NCBI GenBank assembly: GCA_963825765.1
Contig: CAWGUU010000014.1
Location: 1 to 64,000 of the forward strand
Origin: CAWGUU01 sp963825765
GTDB taxonomy: Bacteria > Actinomycetota > Acidimicrobiia > Acidimicrobiales > AC-14
Direction of reading: 5' to 3'
DNA: 64,000 nt
The notes beneath the pieces were generated by a model. The model was not told the origin of the DNA and made no database searches. It worked only from the letters and a program-made list of their open reading frames with translations. Shown piece after piece: positions 28,403 through 40,582 of this stretch (position 1 is the first letter of the stretch; each line of letters starts with the position of its first letter). A program made the translations under genes and the position numbers.

Positions 28403-28719
28403 GGCCTGCTCCCGGCGTTCTCTATAGGCATCAGCTTTTCCTCATATTCCATATCGGCACGATGGTGATTCCGGCAAAAACCAGAGACAAGCGTAATGAG
28501 GTACGATGATACAAAACGTTCAAGAGTCACGGTCTTGATGACGGCGGTTGACAACCACGGGCCTCCGAACCAAAAGGCGGGCAACGCCAGCAGCTCCCCG
28601 GTAACCTTTGCAGCTTGCGCGATCGTGGGATCCTTGTCCGAGACTGTACGAAGTATGATGCAAGTGACCGCGCCCGTAATGAGGCCGATAAGTAGACCGA
28701 TCGGGATTCCGACGCTCAC
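28399..28719 (-). CDS. small membrane protein
   Basis: About 106 residues with two or three hydrophobic segments (GIPIGLLIGLITGAVTCIIL, VTGELLALPAFWFGGPWL) and a charged, His-containing tail (NHHRADMEYEEKLMP). GTG 28719 is chosen because GGAG lies eight bases upstream; GTG 28728 is too close to that site. It is coupled to the downstream membrane-protein gene by a 4-bp overlap and shares its lower GC. Function unknown; together they look like a small accessory operon. Confidence 0.5.
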   Translation of the reverse strand: MSVGIPIGLLIGLITGAVTCIILRTVSDKDPTIAQAAKVTGELLALPAFWFGGPWLSTAVIKTVTLERFVSSYLITLVSGFCRNHHRADMEYEEKLMPIENAGSRP

Positions 28720-29043
28720 GAAGAGCACTCCGCTTTGGAAGGCGGGCTCAGGACTCTATCTGGCCTAATCCCGAGTGAGAGCTGCCGCTGTTCAGCAATT
28801 GCCATCGCACCCGGTCCTGGATCATACGGTGGGTGTTGCCCCGACCTGACGTCAAGCGGCACGAACGGTATCGCGATTCGCCGAGCCGGGAAAGAGCGCC
28901 AAGGAGACGGGCTCGCAACGAACGTGGCGATGATCTACGGGTGGGGACGGAGGCTCCGGTGACCCAGCATTGGGTGATGGCGGGCTCTAACGATCAGGTT
29001 CGGCTACGTCGGGTCGTGAGCGGCTGGGGTTGTTGACGCCCGG
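28720..29043. other. gap without recognisable gene
   Basis: Mixed-composition sequence of about 320 bp between the small membrane-protein operon (minus) and the lipoprotein gene (plus). No coding frame with a plausible protein was seen. It must hold the divergent promoters. Confidence 0.5.
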
Positions 29044-29838
29044 GTGGCGCTGCCGACGATGATCACAGCACCGGTACCGACCGACCGACGGGATGGTCGC
29101 CGCGACCGGCGCCACCTCGGCAGCGTCGGGGCATTGCTGGTGGGGGTCGTCCTGACCGTCGCTTGCGGCACTACCGGGAACTCCGCCGGGGGCTCCGACG
29201 CGGGTGTACCCACGACCGAGGTGGCAGCACCGGCCGGCCTGATCGAGCGTGCCGCCGAGGCGACGGCTGCCGCGGGCACGGCCCGATTCGTCATCGAGGC
29301 CCGTCTGAGCACACGGGCAACCTCGGTGGTGGCTTCACGGAGTGAGGGCGAAGTCGATCTCGCCGGTCCGAGGGGGGTCCGCCGCGACGCGGCCATCTCC
29401 TCGCTCACCGACCCCGGGGCCAAGGACGAGCTCGTCGCCGTTGCGGTGGTGTGGTTCGACAGCTCAGGCAGCCGGCAGCAGGAGATCGACGCCGGCCGGC
29501 CCGGGCGGGTCGAACCCGTGACCGGCGGGCTGGGCGCCTTCCTGGGCCTCGACACCCGGGTCGAGGGCGATCCGGCGGCGGTGCTCTCAGCCGAATTGGG
29601 CGGCAGGGTATACGTCGAAGCGGGAAGCGAGCAGGTCCGGGGCGTGGAGGCAACGCACGTCCGGTCCGCTGCCGCGCCGCGACGCCGTCGAGGTGTGGGT
29701 CGACGACCGGAGCCGGCTCGTGCGCCTCACCCGCTCTCGTCCCGACGACGCCGGCGGTCAACCGGCCACCACCCTCGAGATCTTCGACTTCGGGGCCACC
29801 CTCGACATGCCGGCCGCCCCCCGTTCACCGGGCCCTGA
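29044..29838 (+). CDS. LprG/LppX-like lipoprotein, one frameshift
   Basis: Exported lipoprotein. After a basic N-terminus comes LGSVGALLVGVVLTVACG (lipobox LTVAC). The mature part reads FVIEARLSTRATSVVASRSE, RDAAISSLTDPG and VVWFDSSGSRQQEID, then after a frame change near 29675 VEVWVDDRSRLVRLTRSRPD and TLEIFDFGATLDMP. The amphipathic beta layout and the final strand resemble LprG/LppX/LprA lipoproteins that carry lipids or lipoglycans. The true stop after the frameshift is uncertain; the TGA at 29838 lies in the original frame. GTG 29044 or the ATG 15 bases on could be the start. Confidence 0.65.
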   Translation: MALPTMITAPVPTDRRDGRRDRRHLGSVGALLVGVVLTVACGTTGNSAGGSDAGVPTTEVAAPAGLIERAAEATAAAGTARFVIEARLSTRATSVVASRSEGEVDLAGPRGVRRDAAISSLTDPGAKDELVAVAVVWFDSSGSRQQEIDAGRPGRVEPVTGGLGAFLGLDTRVEGDPAAVLSAELGGRVYVEAGSEQVRGVEATHVRSAAAPRRRRGVGRRPEPARAPHPLSSRRRRRSTGHHPRDLRLRGHPRHAGRPPFTGP

Positions 29839-29915
29839 GTTTCAAGCCGCGATCGACTGGGGCGAAGACGGGTTCGCCGGGATGTCGTCGGGGGAAGGCG
29901 ATACCGTCGACACGA

Positions 29916-30494
29916 GTGTTCGTCTCCGACCTTCGCCACTTCCTGGACATGCCCGAAGATGCCCCCGGACCCGCCCGGCGGATGGCCGAGCAGCTGACCC
30001 TCATCGTGCGTGCTGCGACCGCGGGGGAGACGGGCCAGGGCTGGGTGAGCGTGCTCCCATGCCATCGGCGACCCGGTCGACGGCTCTGCGCGGGGCACCT
30101 CGCGGTGTTCCGCACCGACGTGCCTCCATCGATCGAATGGCGATGCACCGCCTGTGGGGACGAGGGCGTGATCAGCGGGTGGGAACGGTCACCCTTCGAT
30201 CTACGGCGACGCGGCCCCGAGCTCGTTCCCACCGCCGCCGTCCGAGCGGTGATCCCACCTGAGGTGGCCGCTACGCTCCGGAGCCTCTTGCTGGTCGACA
30301 CCGCCGGCGAGCGTCTCGTGTTCCGAGCGCAACCGGTGAAGGAGGGCGTCGTGCTGTCCGGCGACGAAGATGATCTCGACGAGCTGGTCGGCTTCGTTGC
30401 CGCGGAAGCGAACCACGAGGAGGACCGTCGCCGCCAGAAGCGGCTCGATCAGGCCTTCGAGGTCCTGAACGACGTGGTCGAACGGGCGCGTTAG
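29916..30494 (+). CDS. conserved protein with CxxC
   Basis: 192 residues, soluble. N-terminus VFVSDLRHFLDMPEDAPGPA followed by a small zinc-ribbon-like part (LPCHRRPGRRLCAGH and WRCTACGDEGVISGWE, four cysteines in two pairs) and a C-terminal helical region (EANHEEDRRRQKRLDQAFEV). Proteins starting this way recur in actinobacteria, but I know no function for them. GTG 29916 lies 77 bp past the previous stop, so transcription could be independent. Confidence 0.65.
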   Translation: MFVSDLRHFLDMPEDAPGPARRMAEQLTLIVRAATAGETGQGWVSVLPCHRRPGRRLCAGHLAVFRTDVPPSIEWRCTACGDEGVISGWERSPFDLRRRGPELVPTAAVRAVIPPEVAATLRSLLLVDTAGERLVFRAQPVKEGVVLSGDEDDLDELVGFVAAEANHEEDRRRQKRLDQAFEVLNDVVERAR

Positions 30495-30634
30495 CTCCAA
30501 ACAACGCACCGACGCGTCCAGCGGCGTTGCTGACCGACATCGGGGGCCTCGGCCATGCGACGCCTTCCGCTCCTCAGGTCACGTCGCCCACGCGCAGAGA
30601 GGAAGACCCGCCGCGGGGTCCGACGTGCCCGGCG

Positions 30635-30814
30635 TTACTCAGTCTTCAGGATCGACCGAAGTTGCTCACGAAGCTCAGGTCCATCGGCGTGGCCGTGCAC
30701 GTCGGCCGCATGCATGGCGGCAGCACGAACGACCTCTTCTTCCTCCCCGCTGATCGTGAGAGTGCAACCAGACTCACTTGGCATGTCTCGACAGTCAACA
30801 ATCTTGCGTGGCAT
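30635..30814 (-). CDS. DUF1059 small protein
   Basis: 59 residues: MPRKIVDCRDMPSESGCTLT, then ISGEEEEVVRAAAMHAADVH and GHADGPELREQLRSILKTE. This is the compact DUF1059 layout, with Cys8, Cys17 and a histidine-rich centre that may bind a metal. The ATG at 30814 has a strong GGAGG five bases upstream, which makes a real gene likely. It stands alone on the minus strand between plus-strand genes. The roughly 140 bp on its 3' side and 180 bp on its 5' side hold nothing recognisable. Function of the family is unknown. Confidence 0.8.
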   Translation of the reverse strand: MPRKIVDCRDMPSESGCTLTISGEEEEVVRAAAMHAADVHGHADGPELREQLRSILKTE

Positions 30815-30994
30815 CCCTACCTCCAGTACTGGGCCTGCGGAGGACTACGGCTTGCGGCCGCTGGAAAGTACTCGGCAGGGAGTACGTCGCGCCAACGCAT
30901 GAGGACTCAAGAGGATCTGGACCGGCCGCGGGCCCGCCCCATGACCGGCGAAGTCCCGCGGAGAAGGCTCGCGCCGGTCTGCGAGGCTGCAGTC

Positions 30995-31372
30995 GTGGAC
31001 CGGGATGCGGTGGCCAACTGGGTCGAGGCGTACGAGCGAGCGTGGCGGACGCCGGGGACGAGTCGACTCGGCGACTTGTTCTCGCCCGAGGTCTCGTACC
31101 TGCCATCGCCCTGGGCGGCGCCCGTGAGCGGGCTCGAGGAGCTGTGCCGGTTCTGGGAGTCGGAACGGGACGGGCCCGACGAACCGTTCGTCCTCACCCA
31201 TGAGGTCGTCGCGGTCGAGGGGACCACCGCCGTGGTGCGCGTGTCGGTCGACTACCTCGGCCGCGACACGAGCCGCTGGCGGGATCTTTGGGTGCTCAGG
31301 TTCGCGGACGACGGGCGGTGCAGCGTCTTCGAGGAATGGCCTTTCGCGCCGGACCAGCCCGACGGCCATTGA
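30995..31372 (+). CDS. NTF2/SnoaL-like protein
   Basis: 125 residues with the NTF2-like pattern: AVANWVEAYERAWRTPGTSR (helix 1), LGDLFSPEVSYLPSPWAAPV (loop and first strand) and LEELCRFWESERDG, then VVAVEGTTAVVRVSVDYLGR and WVLRFADDGRCSVFEEWPF. Resembles polyketide-cyclase/steroid-isomerase-like proteins of unknown substrate. GTG 30995 is the first sensible start; upstream in the same frame the sequence turns to nonsense. It converges with the MBL gene, 31 bp away. Confidence 0.75.
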   Translation: MDRDAVANWVEAYERAWRTPGTSRLGDLFSPEVSYLPSPWAAPVSGLEELCRFWESERDGPDEPFVLTHEVVAVEGTTAVVRVSVDYLGRDTSRWRDLWVLRFADDGRCSVFEEWPFAPDQPDGH

Positions 31373-31403
31373 TTGAACCGAGGTCCAGCGACGGTCACCG
31401 TCC

Positions 31404-32461
31404 TCAGAGGGTGACGACGAGGCCTTCCTGTTGCACGCCGCCGACCTTCTTGGGGTAGACGGCCTTGTAGCGGCTCTTCTCGGGGTGCGTCCTCCACGGC
31501 GCCGTGAACTCGCTCACGTAGTTGAAGTGCAGCGTCGGCTTGGTCGGCTGGTTGCACACGATGCGGGCGATGGTCTCCGGGTTGGGGTGGTTGAACATCG
31601 CCCCGTTCGAGGAGAACAGCCAGTTCCGGCACTGCACCATCGACACGAACTCGGCACTCAGGTTCTTCCGGACCCGTGGTGGGGGACCTTGACCGCGTCC
31701 AGCTTCACCGGCCCCGGGCCGAACCGCTTCAGGGCGCCGATGACCTCCTTCATGTGGGCGTCGGCGCCGAAGAAGGCCCGTTTCCCCTCGAACTCGGCGA
31801 TGAAGGCGATGCTCGACCCGTTGGGCGCCTCGGGGTCGGCGTTGAACTTCGACGCCGCCAGCTCGTCGAGGGTCGGGACGCCGAGGATGCCGTCCTCGAC
31901 CAGCTTCTTGGGTGGCGGCGCCCCCTCACCCGGCACCAGGCCGGCCCGCTTCACCTCCTTCTCCCACCGGGGGATCATCTTCTCGAGCTTCGCCGGCGAC
32001 GGGGACAGCAGGGTGATCTTCAACCCGCCGGCCAGCGTCACCGTGGGCAGCGGGCCGTCGGGCGGGACGACGACGGCGTGGCGGTCGAAGGCCCTGTTCC
32101 ACCGAGGCTTGTCCCGGTTCAGCTCCTCGGTCAGCTGCTCGCCGTTGACCGCCCCGAGGGCGCCGAGGTGGTGGAACCCGTTGAACCAGATGTCACGGAA
32201 GAACCGGTTGCTCGTCGCCGGCGCCAGCAGCTGCACGATGCCCTCGATGTGGTCCCTGTCGACGTGGGTGATCACCAGCAGGTCGACGCAGTTGGCCTTG
32301 CCGCCCAGCGCCTTGATCCGACGGCGCAGCTCCGGAACCACGGCCGCCTGCGTCTGGCTCGGGCCGGCGTCGACGACGACGTGATGCAGGTCGTCGTCGG
32401 GGCCGTAGGTGATCCACAGGGCATCGCCCCGCTCGGCCGGCAACATCTCGATCGAGAACAT
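31404..32461 (-). CDS. ComEC-like MBL-fold hydrolase, one frameshift
   Basis: About 352 residues, cytoplasmic, last gene of a four-gene operon. Metallo-beta-lactamase fold of the ComEC/Rec2 branch: ERGDALWITYG, VVVDAGPSQTQ (first Asp), LLVITHVDRDHIEGI (HxDxDH metal site), SIAFIAEFEGKRAFFGADAH and VKVPHHGS (the family's C-terminal HHGS). A single indel near 31670 moves the last 80 residues to another frame. ATG 32461 is 2 bp after the CHAT gene stop. ComEC-like MBL domains are nucleases or phosphodiesterases; in conflict systems they are found as effectors or nucleotide hydrolases. The substrate here is unknown. Confidence 0.8.
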
Positions 32462-32463
32462 TC

Positions 32464-35024
<2,561 letters not shown>

Positions 35025-35028
<4 letters not shown>

Positions 35029-36158
35029 CCCACGCCCTCCTTCGGGAACGGGTACACGGTCGCGGCCGGGATCGCAGGGTCGTAGTACGTGCGAAGGGCG
35101 GCGTCGGCGGCGGCGTAGCCCCAGTTGACGAGCCGGTGGCGGGTGGACCTCGGCATCCTGCCCAGCCGGGTGGGGATCAGGGCCAACCGGTTCGTCGCCT
35201 CGTCGGTCCACCGCAGCGACACCGGGGCGGCGAAGTCCTCCCGCAGGCTGGAGATGCCCCAGTACGCACCCTTGCGACGGCCCTGCTCGAGGCCGTCGAT
35301 CACTTGGTGGCGCCTCAGCCGGCGCACCTGCACGTCCACGACCTTCAGCAGGCGGACGGTGCCCGACAGCCAGTCCTTGCGGGGCTTGGCCAGGATCTCG
35401 AACGGTCCGCCCCCGTCGCTCACGAACACGGTGGCGCAACGCTTCCACACCGGCTCGACGCCGAGGTTGTCGTAGACGCCGCCGTCGGTGAGCACGACCC
35501 GCTCCGGCACCGAGGGGTCGACGCCATCGGCGAACCGGCGGGGGTGCAGGACGAACGGCGACAGCACCGGGGGGAACGCCGCCGACGCCGTCACCGCGTC
35601 GGCCAGCGGCACCGTCGGCTCCTGGATCTCGGGCGTCAGGTAATCGCGCATGTAGGGCCGCGAGAACCGCCAGAGGGTGCCGTTGGACAGGTTGGTGGCG
35701 GTGATGACGAAGCGCGGCCCGTCCCCGTCCTTGGGGAGCGACTGGAGGGTGGCGTCGCCGAACAGCCTCCGGCGCAGCCGGGACGCGGCCGCGCCGGCGA
35801 TCCGCCCGGGCCACACGCCCAGCAGCACGGAAGGCACGTCGACGGTATGGCCGGCGAGGTCCACGAGCGGCGTGGTGACCAGGTCGCCGAGGTTGGTGGC
35901 GACGCCGCCGGCGTCCCAGGCCAGACGCGACCAGGCCAGCCCCAGCGCCCCCGCCGCGATCGATCCACCCGACACGCTCGACACCCGATCGAGCCGTCCC
36001 AGCAGTCCCGCCTCGTTCATGCGGACGAGGGCGCCGGCGTGGAACAGCATCGCCCGGTAGCCACCACCCGAGAGGCAGAGGCCGACACCATCCGATGGCG
36101 CCCCGTCGGGTGACGCGTCGCCGGCGCTCGAGGGATCGAGGACGTCGACGTCGGTCAT
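35025..36158 (-). CDS. patatin-like phospholipase
   Basis: 377 residues, intact, no signal peptide. Patatin fold: LCLSGGGYRAMLFHAGAL (oxyanion hole, about residues 27-44), VSSVSGGSIAAG (nucleophile Ser63 in place of the usual GxSxG) and LTDGGVYDN (Asp225 of the Ser-Asp dyad). PSVLLGVWPGRIAGAAA could touch the membrane. It would hydrolyse phospholipid acyl chains. ATG 36158 comes 2 bp after the stop of the zinc-ribbon membrane-protein gene, and its own stop overlaps the CHAT start. Similar patatins serve as membrane-destroying effectors of CBASS and related defence systems; no cyclase or SAVED/CD-NTase gene is present here. Confidence 0.88.
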
Positions 36159-36160
36159 CG

Positions 36161-37231
36161 TCAGCTTGGCCAGGTGATCGACCACGGGTCCGTCGTGACC
36201 TGCACGCCCGCGAAGTAGGCGGCGACGGCCACGGCGACGGCAAGGACGACGAGCACGAGGAAGAGCTTCACGAGGAACCCGAGGCAGCTCCTGCGCTTCA
36301 CCGGCCGTTCCTGCTGTCGCTGGAGAGCCGGGGGGGCGGGAGCGGGACGGGGCGCGGGCGCGGGGCGGGGCGCCGGCGCGGCGGCGGGCGCGGCAACCGG
36401 CTCCTGCACGAACGTCCCGCCGAGGGGGAGCTCCTCGCCCCCCTGGGCGGTGACGGTGACGGTGAAGGCCCTCGGCTGGGCGACAGGCCCGCCGAGGGGT
36501 CGCAGCGCCCGCACCCGCACGACCACCGTGGCCGTCGCCCCGGGGTCGACGCTGACGAACGTCGGCTCGATGCCGAGGTGCAGGACCTCGTCGGGGTCGC
36601 TGGCGTCGAAGGTGAGCGACACCCGCTGGTTGCCGGAGTTCTCGACCATCACCCGATGCTCGGCCCCGCTGCTGTGCCGGGACGTCTGGGGCACGACCCG
36701 GCCGTCGAGCGACGAGAAGGCGCCGACCACGACCACTCCGTCGACCATGGTGAACGTGCCGGGCTGGGCGCTGGATGACACCCGGAGCCGGAACCGGGCC
36801 GGCCCCGCCGGCACCTGCCAGCTCCGGGGTGGGCGGATGCTCAGGGTGGCCCGGCCTTCGCTGTCGGGGAACAGGGCCAGCGACGCCGGCTCCACGACCG
36901 ACCACCCGGCCGGCGGTCCCTCGACGGCAATGGCGAACTTGTCGACGACGGAGCCGAGGTTGCGCACCCGGGCGTCGATCGTGGCCGCGCTGCCCGGCTC
37001 GACCGCCACCTCGGTCGGCGTGATGACGGCCACGACCGCGACCCGCCCGGCCGCCGGCGCCGGGCTCGACTGGCTGGGAGCGACGACCGTCGGGTTCTCC
37101 AGCTGCTCTCGGTCGAAACCGGCCCAGTCGAGGAAGGCGCCGCACGGACCGGGGTGCTTCGGCGAGGTCGGGTTGGCGCAGAAGGTGGTGCCAGGAGTGT
37201 TCTGGAACCCGCACTCCGGACAGACCAGCAT
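36161..37231 (-). CDS. zinc-ribbon, Ig-like, tail-anchored membrane protein
   Basis: 356 residues. An N-terminal zinc ribbon (LVCPECGFQNTPGTTFC and a later Cys, residues 3-30) is followed by two Ig-like beta-sandwich domains (VEPGSAATIDARVRNLGS; VSVDPGATATVVVRVRALRP), a PAPRPAPAP linker and a basic stop before one C-terminal membrane helix (LVKLFLVLVVLAVAVAVAAYF). The bulk is probably cytosolic and tethered to the inner face, a fitting sensor or anchor for the patatin, CHAT and MBL proteins encoded after it. ATG 37231 lies 34 bp past the Wzm stop; a CCGAAG/CTTCGG pair in that gap may attenuate read-through. Confidence 0.8.
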   Translation of the reverse strand: MLVCPECGFQNTPGTTFCANPTSPKHPGPCGAFLDWAGFDREQLENPTVVAPSQSSPAPAAGRVAVVAVITPTEVAVEPGSAATIDARVRNLGSVVDKFAIAVEGPPAGWSVVEPASLALFPDSEGRATLSIRPPRSWQVPAGPARFRLRVSSSAQPGTFTMVDGVVVVGAFSSLDGRVVPQTSRHSSGAEHRVMVENSGNQRVSLTFDASDPDEVLHLGIEPTFVSVDPGATATVVVRVRALRPLGGPVAQPRAFTVTVTAQGGEELPLGGTFVQEPVAAPAAAPAPRPAPAPRPAPAPPALQRQQERPVKRRSCLGFLVKLFLVLVVLAVAVAVAAYFAGVQVTTDPWSITWPS

Positions 37232-37265
37232 CGCCGAAGACTACGTGCCCGCTCCGACTTCGGGT

Positions 37266-38063
37266 CTACATCTCCTCCGCGAGCTTGGGCTCGAGCTTCA
37301 CGAAGATGGCCCAGCCGGCAGCCAGGGTGGCGGCGGACACGACCACCAGGTACACCCAGTGCAGCAGTGGCGGCATCCGCAGGTCGTAGAGGCAGTCCCG
37401 GTAGGCCTCGACGAACTGCACCATCGGGTTGAGGCTGTAGGCGAACCGCACCTTCTCGGGGACCACGCTCAGGGGGTAGACGATCGGCGTCCCGTAGAAC
37501 CACAGCTGCAGCAGGATCCCCATGAAGTGCTGGACGTCGCGGAAATACACGTTGAGCACGCTGAACATCAGACCCAGGCCCACGACGAAGGCGGTCTGGA
37601 TCACGACCAGGGCCAGCACCGGCACCAGCCACGGCACGACGAAGTTGCCGAACACGAGCAGGGCCACCGCCAGCACCGCCAGCTCGATCAGGAACGACAC
37701 CACCCATGACGCCACGTTGGCGACGACGAGGATCTCGCGCGGGAAGTAGACCTTCTTGATGAGGTTGGAGTTGCCCAGCAGCGACCCCATCGAGCCGGAC
37801 ATGCCGTTGGACAGGAAGTTCCACGGCAGCAGCCCGCACAGCAGGTAGAGGGCGAACACGTCCAGACCGCTGGGCTTCCCCGGCGGCACGTCGACCTTGA
37901 GGAAGTAGCCGAAGACGATGGTGAAGATGGCCATGGTGGCCAGGGGGTTGAGGAGCGACCACGTCCACCCCAGCACCGACCGCTTGTACTTCCCCCGCAG
38001 CTCCCGCAGGGTGAGGTTGACGAGCAGCTCGCGTGACTCGACCAGCTCGGAGAGCGTCGTCAC
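37266..38063 (-). CDS. ABC-2 polysaccharide exporter permease (Wzm-like)
   Basis: 265 residues, six membrane helices, of the Wzm/TagG family: ELRGKYKRSVLGWTWSLLNP near the N-terminus (the conserved cytoplasmic amphipathic region), LLPWNFLSNGMSGSMGSLLG, LIKKVYFPREILVVANV and LNPMVQFVEAYRDCLYD near the C-terminus. With the Wzt-like ATPase at 40583-41791 it would form the exporter of a lipid-linked polysaccharide. GTG 38063 overlaps the preceding GT4 stop as GTGA. Confidence 0.93.
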   Translation of the reverse strand: MTTLSELVESRELLVNLTLRELRGKYKRSVLGWTWSLLNPLATMAIFTIVFGYFLKVDVPPGKPSGLDVFALYLLCGLLPWNFLSNGMSGSMGSLLGNSNLIKKVYFPREILVVANVASWVVSFLIELAVLAVALLVFGNFVVPWLVPVLALVVIQTAFVVGLGLMFSVLNVYFRDVQHFMGILLQLWFYGTPIVYPLSVVPEKVRFAYSLNPMVQFVEAYRDCLYDLRMPPLLHWVYLVVVSAATLAAGWAIFVKLEPKLAEEM

Positions 38064-39461
38064 GAGGGGCGGGCGCCCCGCATCGACGCCAGGTAGCGCC
38101 CGACGCGGGTCTTGGCCCGGCGGCCGACCTCGCGCACGCCGCCATCGCGGAAGTACTCGCGGGCGAGAGCGACGTCGCCGGCGATGGTGGTGATGCGCAC
38201 CGGCGCGAGTGGGGCGTCGTCCCGGCGGCCGCCGGCCACGTCGGCCGCGGCCAGGTCGGGTGCCCGCCGGGGCGCCCGGCAGAAGGCGATGAGGGGTGCC
38301 AGCACCTTGGCCCACGAGAAGCGGGGGGCGAAGGCGGCCACGTTGGCCCGGCACCGGGCGGCCATCTCGGTGTCGTCGAGCAGGCGGAACAGGGCCTCCT
38401 CCAGGGCGTCGGGATCCTCGGCGGGGACGGTGATGCCCAGGCCGTGCTCCTCGATCAGCGCCGCGAAGGTGTCGCCGGCGGTGGCGACGATCGGCAGCGA
38501 CGCCCACAGGTAGTCGAGGATGCGGGTGCGGAAGGAGAAGGCGGTCTCCACGTGGTCGAGGTGGGTGCTGACCCCGATGTCGGCCTCCAGCAGGTAGTTC
38601 TGGCGGTCGTCGTAGGCGACCCAGTCCTCGTTGAAGAACACGTGCTTGTCGGTGAGGCCGAGCGCGTCGGACAGCTCCTTGGTGGCGACCGCCATCCGCA
38701 TCTCGGGCACGTCGGGGTTGGGGTGCTTGAGGCCCAGGAAGTAGAGCCGGACGTCGGGGCGGCGGGTGCGCAGCCTGTCGATGGCCCGCAGCAGGGTGAG
38801 GGGGTCGAACCAGTTGTAGATGCCGCCGCCCCACAGGATGACCTTGTCGTCCATGCCGATCCCGGGGACGACGCCCTTAACGCCGGCCGGGTGTGCTCGG
38901 GCGGTGTGTCGCTCACCCCGAACGGCGATACGGCGATGAGCGACTCGAGGGTCTCGTCGGCGTCGTAGGTGGCCGGGTTCACCCGCCCGAGGGCGCGCAG
39001 CTGGCCGAGCCAGAAGTCCCGCTGCTTGTCGCGACGCGCACAGGAAGAAGTCGCCGCGGGACAGCTGGCTGTTGAGGGCGGTCGCGCAGTCGCGCACGAC
39101 CTGGGCCCGGTTGACCTCGCCGCTGTCCTTGGCCTGCTCGAGCTGCTCGAGGTGGAAGGGGTTGTAGACGTCGACCACGATCACCTTGCGGCTGTCGCAC
39201 AGCCACGGGAAGAACGAGAGCACGAGGCCCTGGACGACGAGCACGTCGCACCACTGCTCCAGGCTGCGAAGGTGGGTGCCGCTCACCGACCGGCACGTCA
39301 TCCGGGGGTGCTCGATGGTGCAGCGGCCGAGCGTGACCAGCTCCACGTCGTGCTCGACCGACAGGGCGTCGGCCATGGCCCAGGCCCGGATGGCGGGGCC
39401 GGCCATCTTGGCCGAGCGTCTCGCCGGTGATCACCACGATCCGCCGGCGCGAGCTGAACAT
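38060..39461 (-). CDS. GT4 glycosyltransferase, frameshifted, probably fused to GT2
   Basis: GT4 enzyme paralogous to the gene at 25611-27028. The N-terminus is SRRRIVVITGET, then after one extra base (about 39417) AKMAGPAIRAWAMADAL. Downstream: WCDVLVVQGLVLSFFPWL, VDVYNPFHLEQLEQAKD, DKVILWGGGIYNWFDPLTLL, EADIGVSTHLDHVETAFSFR (donor site) and GLGITVPAEDPDALEEALFR. Two more indels lie near 39035 and 38885. No stop codon separates it from the upstream GT2 once the frameshift near 39605 is corrected, so the two may be one bifunctional polypeptide; the ATG at 39461 would be the start if they are separate. Confidence 0.75.
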
Positions 39462-40569
39462 CTCCTCGATCCCGAACGCCTCGACGAGGGCGCCGTGGCC
39501 TTCGAGGTAGCGGGGGTCGCCGTAGGCCGGCTCCAGCATCCTGCGGAACAGCGGGAGCAGGTCCTGGTCGGTGCGCACCCGCGCCTTCTGCATCGGCGCG
39601 ACGGTCGGCCGCCAGCGACGGCAGCATCTCCAGGAACGAGTCGATGGCGTAGGTGACGGCCACCGTCTCCTTGGAGACCTCGACGGTGGCGGCGTCGGGC
39701 GACGTGACGGTGCCGGCACGGGCCAGGTCGAGCACGCCGGGGTCGTCGCCGCCCCGGGACACCGACCGGCGCACGGCCAGGACGAGGGCGGCGGGCAGGG
39801 CCCGGGCCAGCCACTCTTCGCCGAAGTTCTTGTAGAGGCTGACGAGGGCGTTGCGCTCCAGCAGGAAACGCTCGAGCCACGGCCCGTAGGACTTCATCGA
39901 GGCGTGGTGGCGGTGATAGGCGACCGAACCGGGCACGTAGCGCACCCGCCGGCCCAGCAGGTTGAGCCGCCAGCCCAGGTCGACGTCCTCGTAGAACATG
40001 AAGTAGCGGTCGTCGAACCCGCCCACGGCCTTGTAGTCCTCGGCCCTGACGAACATGGCCGACCCGGTGGCGAACAGCACGTCCTGGGCGACGTCGTACT
40101 CGCCGGTGTCAGGCTTCTCGCACTCCCACTTGTAGCCCATGCCGTACCAGGTGAGGGACCCGTCGACGTAGTCGATGTTGTCGCCGTCCCAGTCGAGGAC
40201 CTTGCTGGCCACCGAGGCCACGTCGAGCTCTCGCTCGAGCACCTCGACCGCCGCCGAGATCCAATGGGGAGCGGGACGGGCGTCGTTGTTGATGAAGGCG
40301 AGGATCTCGCCCGACGCCTTCGCCGCCCCCAGGTTGCAGCCCCCGGCGAAGCCGACATTTGTGGGCGACTCGACGACCGTGACTCCCGGCGCTGCCTCCC
40401 GGATCCGGGACGCGCTGCCGTCGCCCGAGGCGTTGTCGACGACGATCAGCTCCAGCTTCTGGGTGGGCCAGGCCACGTCGGCGAACGACCGCAGGCAGGT
40501 CATGGTGTCGTCGGCGCCGCGGTAGTTCACGAGGATCACCGAGACGACTCCCGGTCGGGTCTTGCTCAT
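39462..40569 (-). CDS. GT2 glycosyltransferase (N-terminal half of probable GT2-GT4 fusion)
   Basis: GT2 rhamnosyltransferase-like domain of about 310 residues: VSVILVNYRGADDTMTCLRS, LIVVDNASGDGS, NVGFAGGCNLGA, ILAFINNDARP, GGFDDRYFMFYEDVDLGWRL (catalytic region) and LERFLLERNALVSLYKNFGE. After a frame change near 39605 a helical linker follows (QDLLPLFRRMLEPAYGDPRY) that runs in frame into the GT4. ATG 40569 begins 13 bp after the Wzt-like stop. Fused GT pairs often add two successive sugars to the same acceptor. Confidence 0.85.
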
Positions 40570-40582
40570 GCCGTCACGCCCC

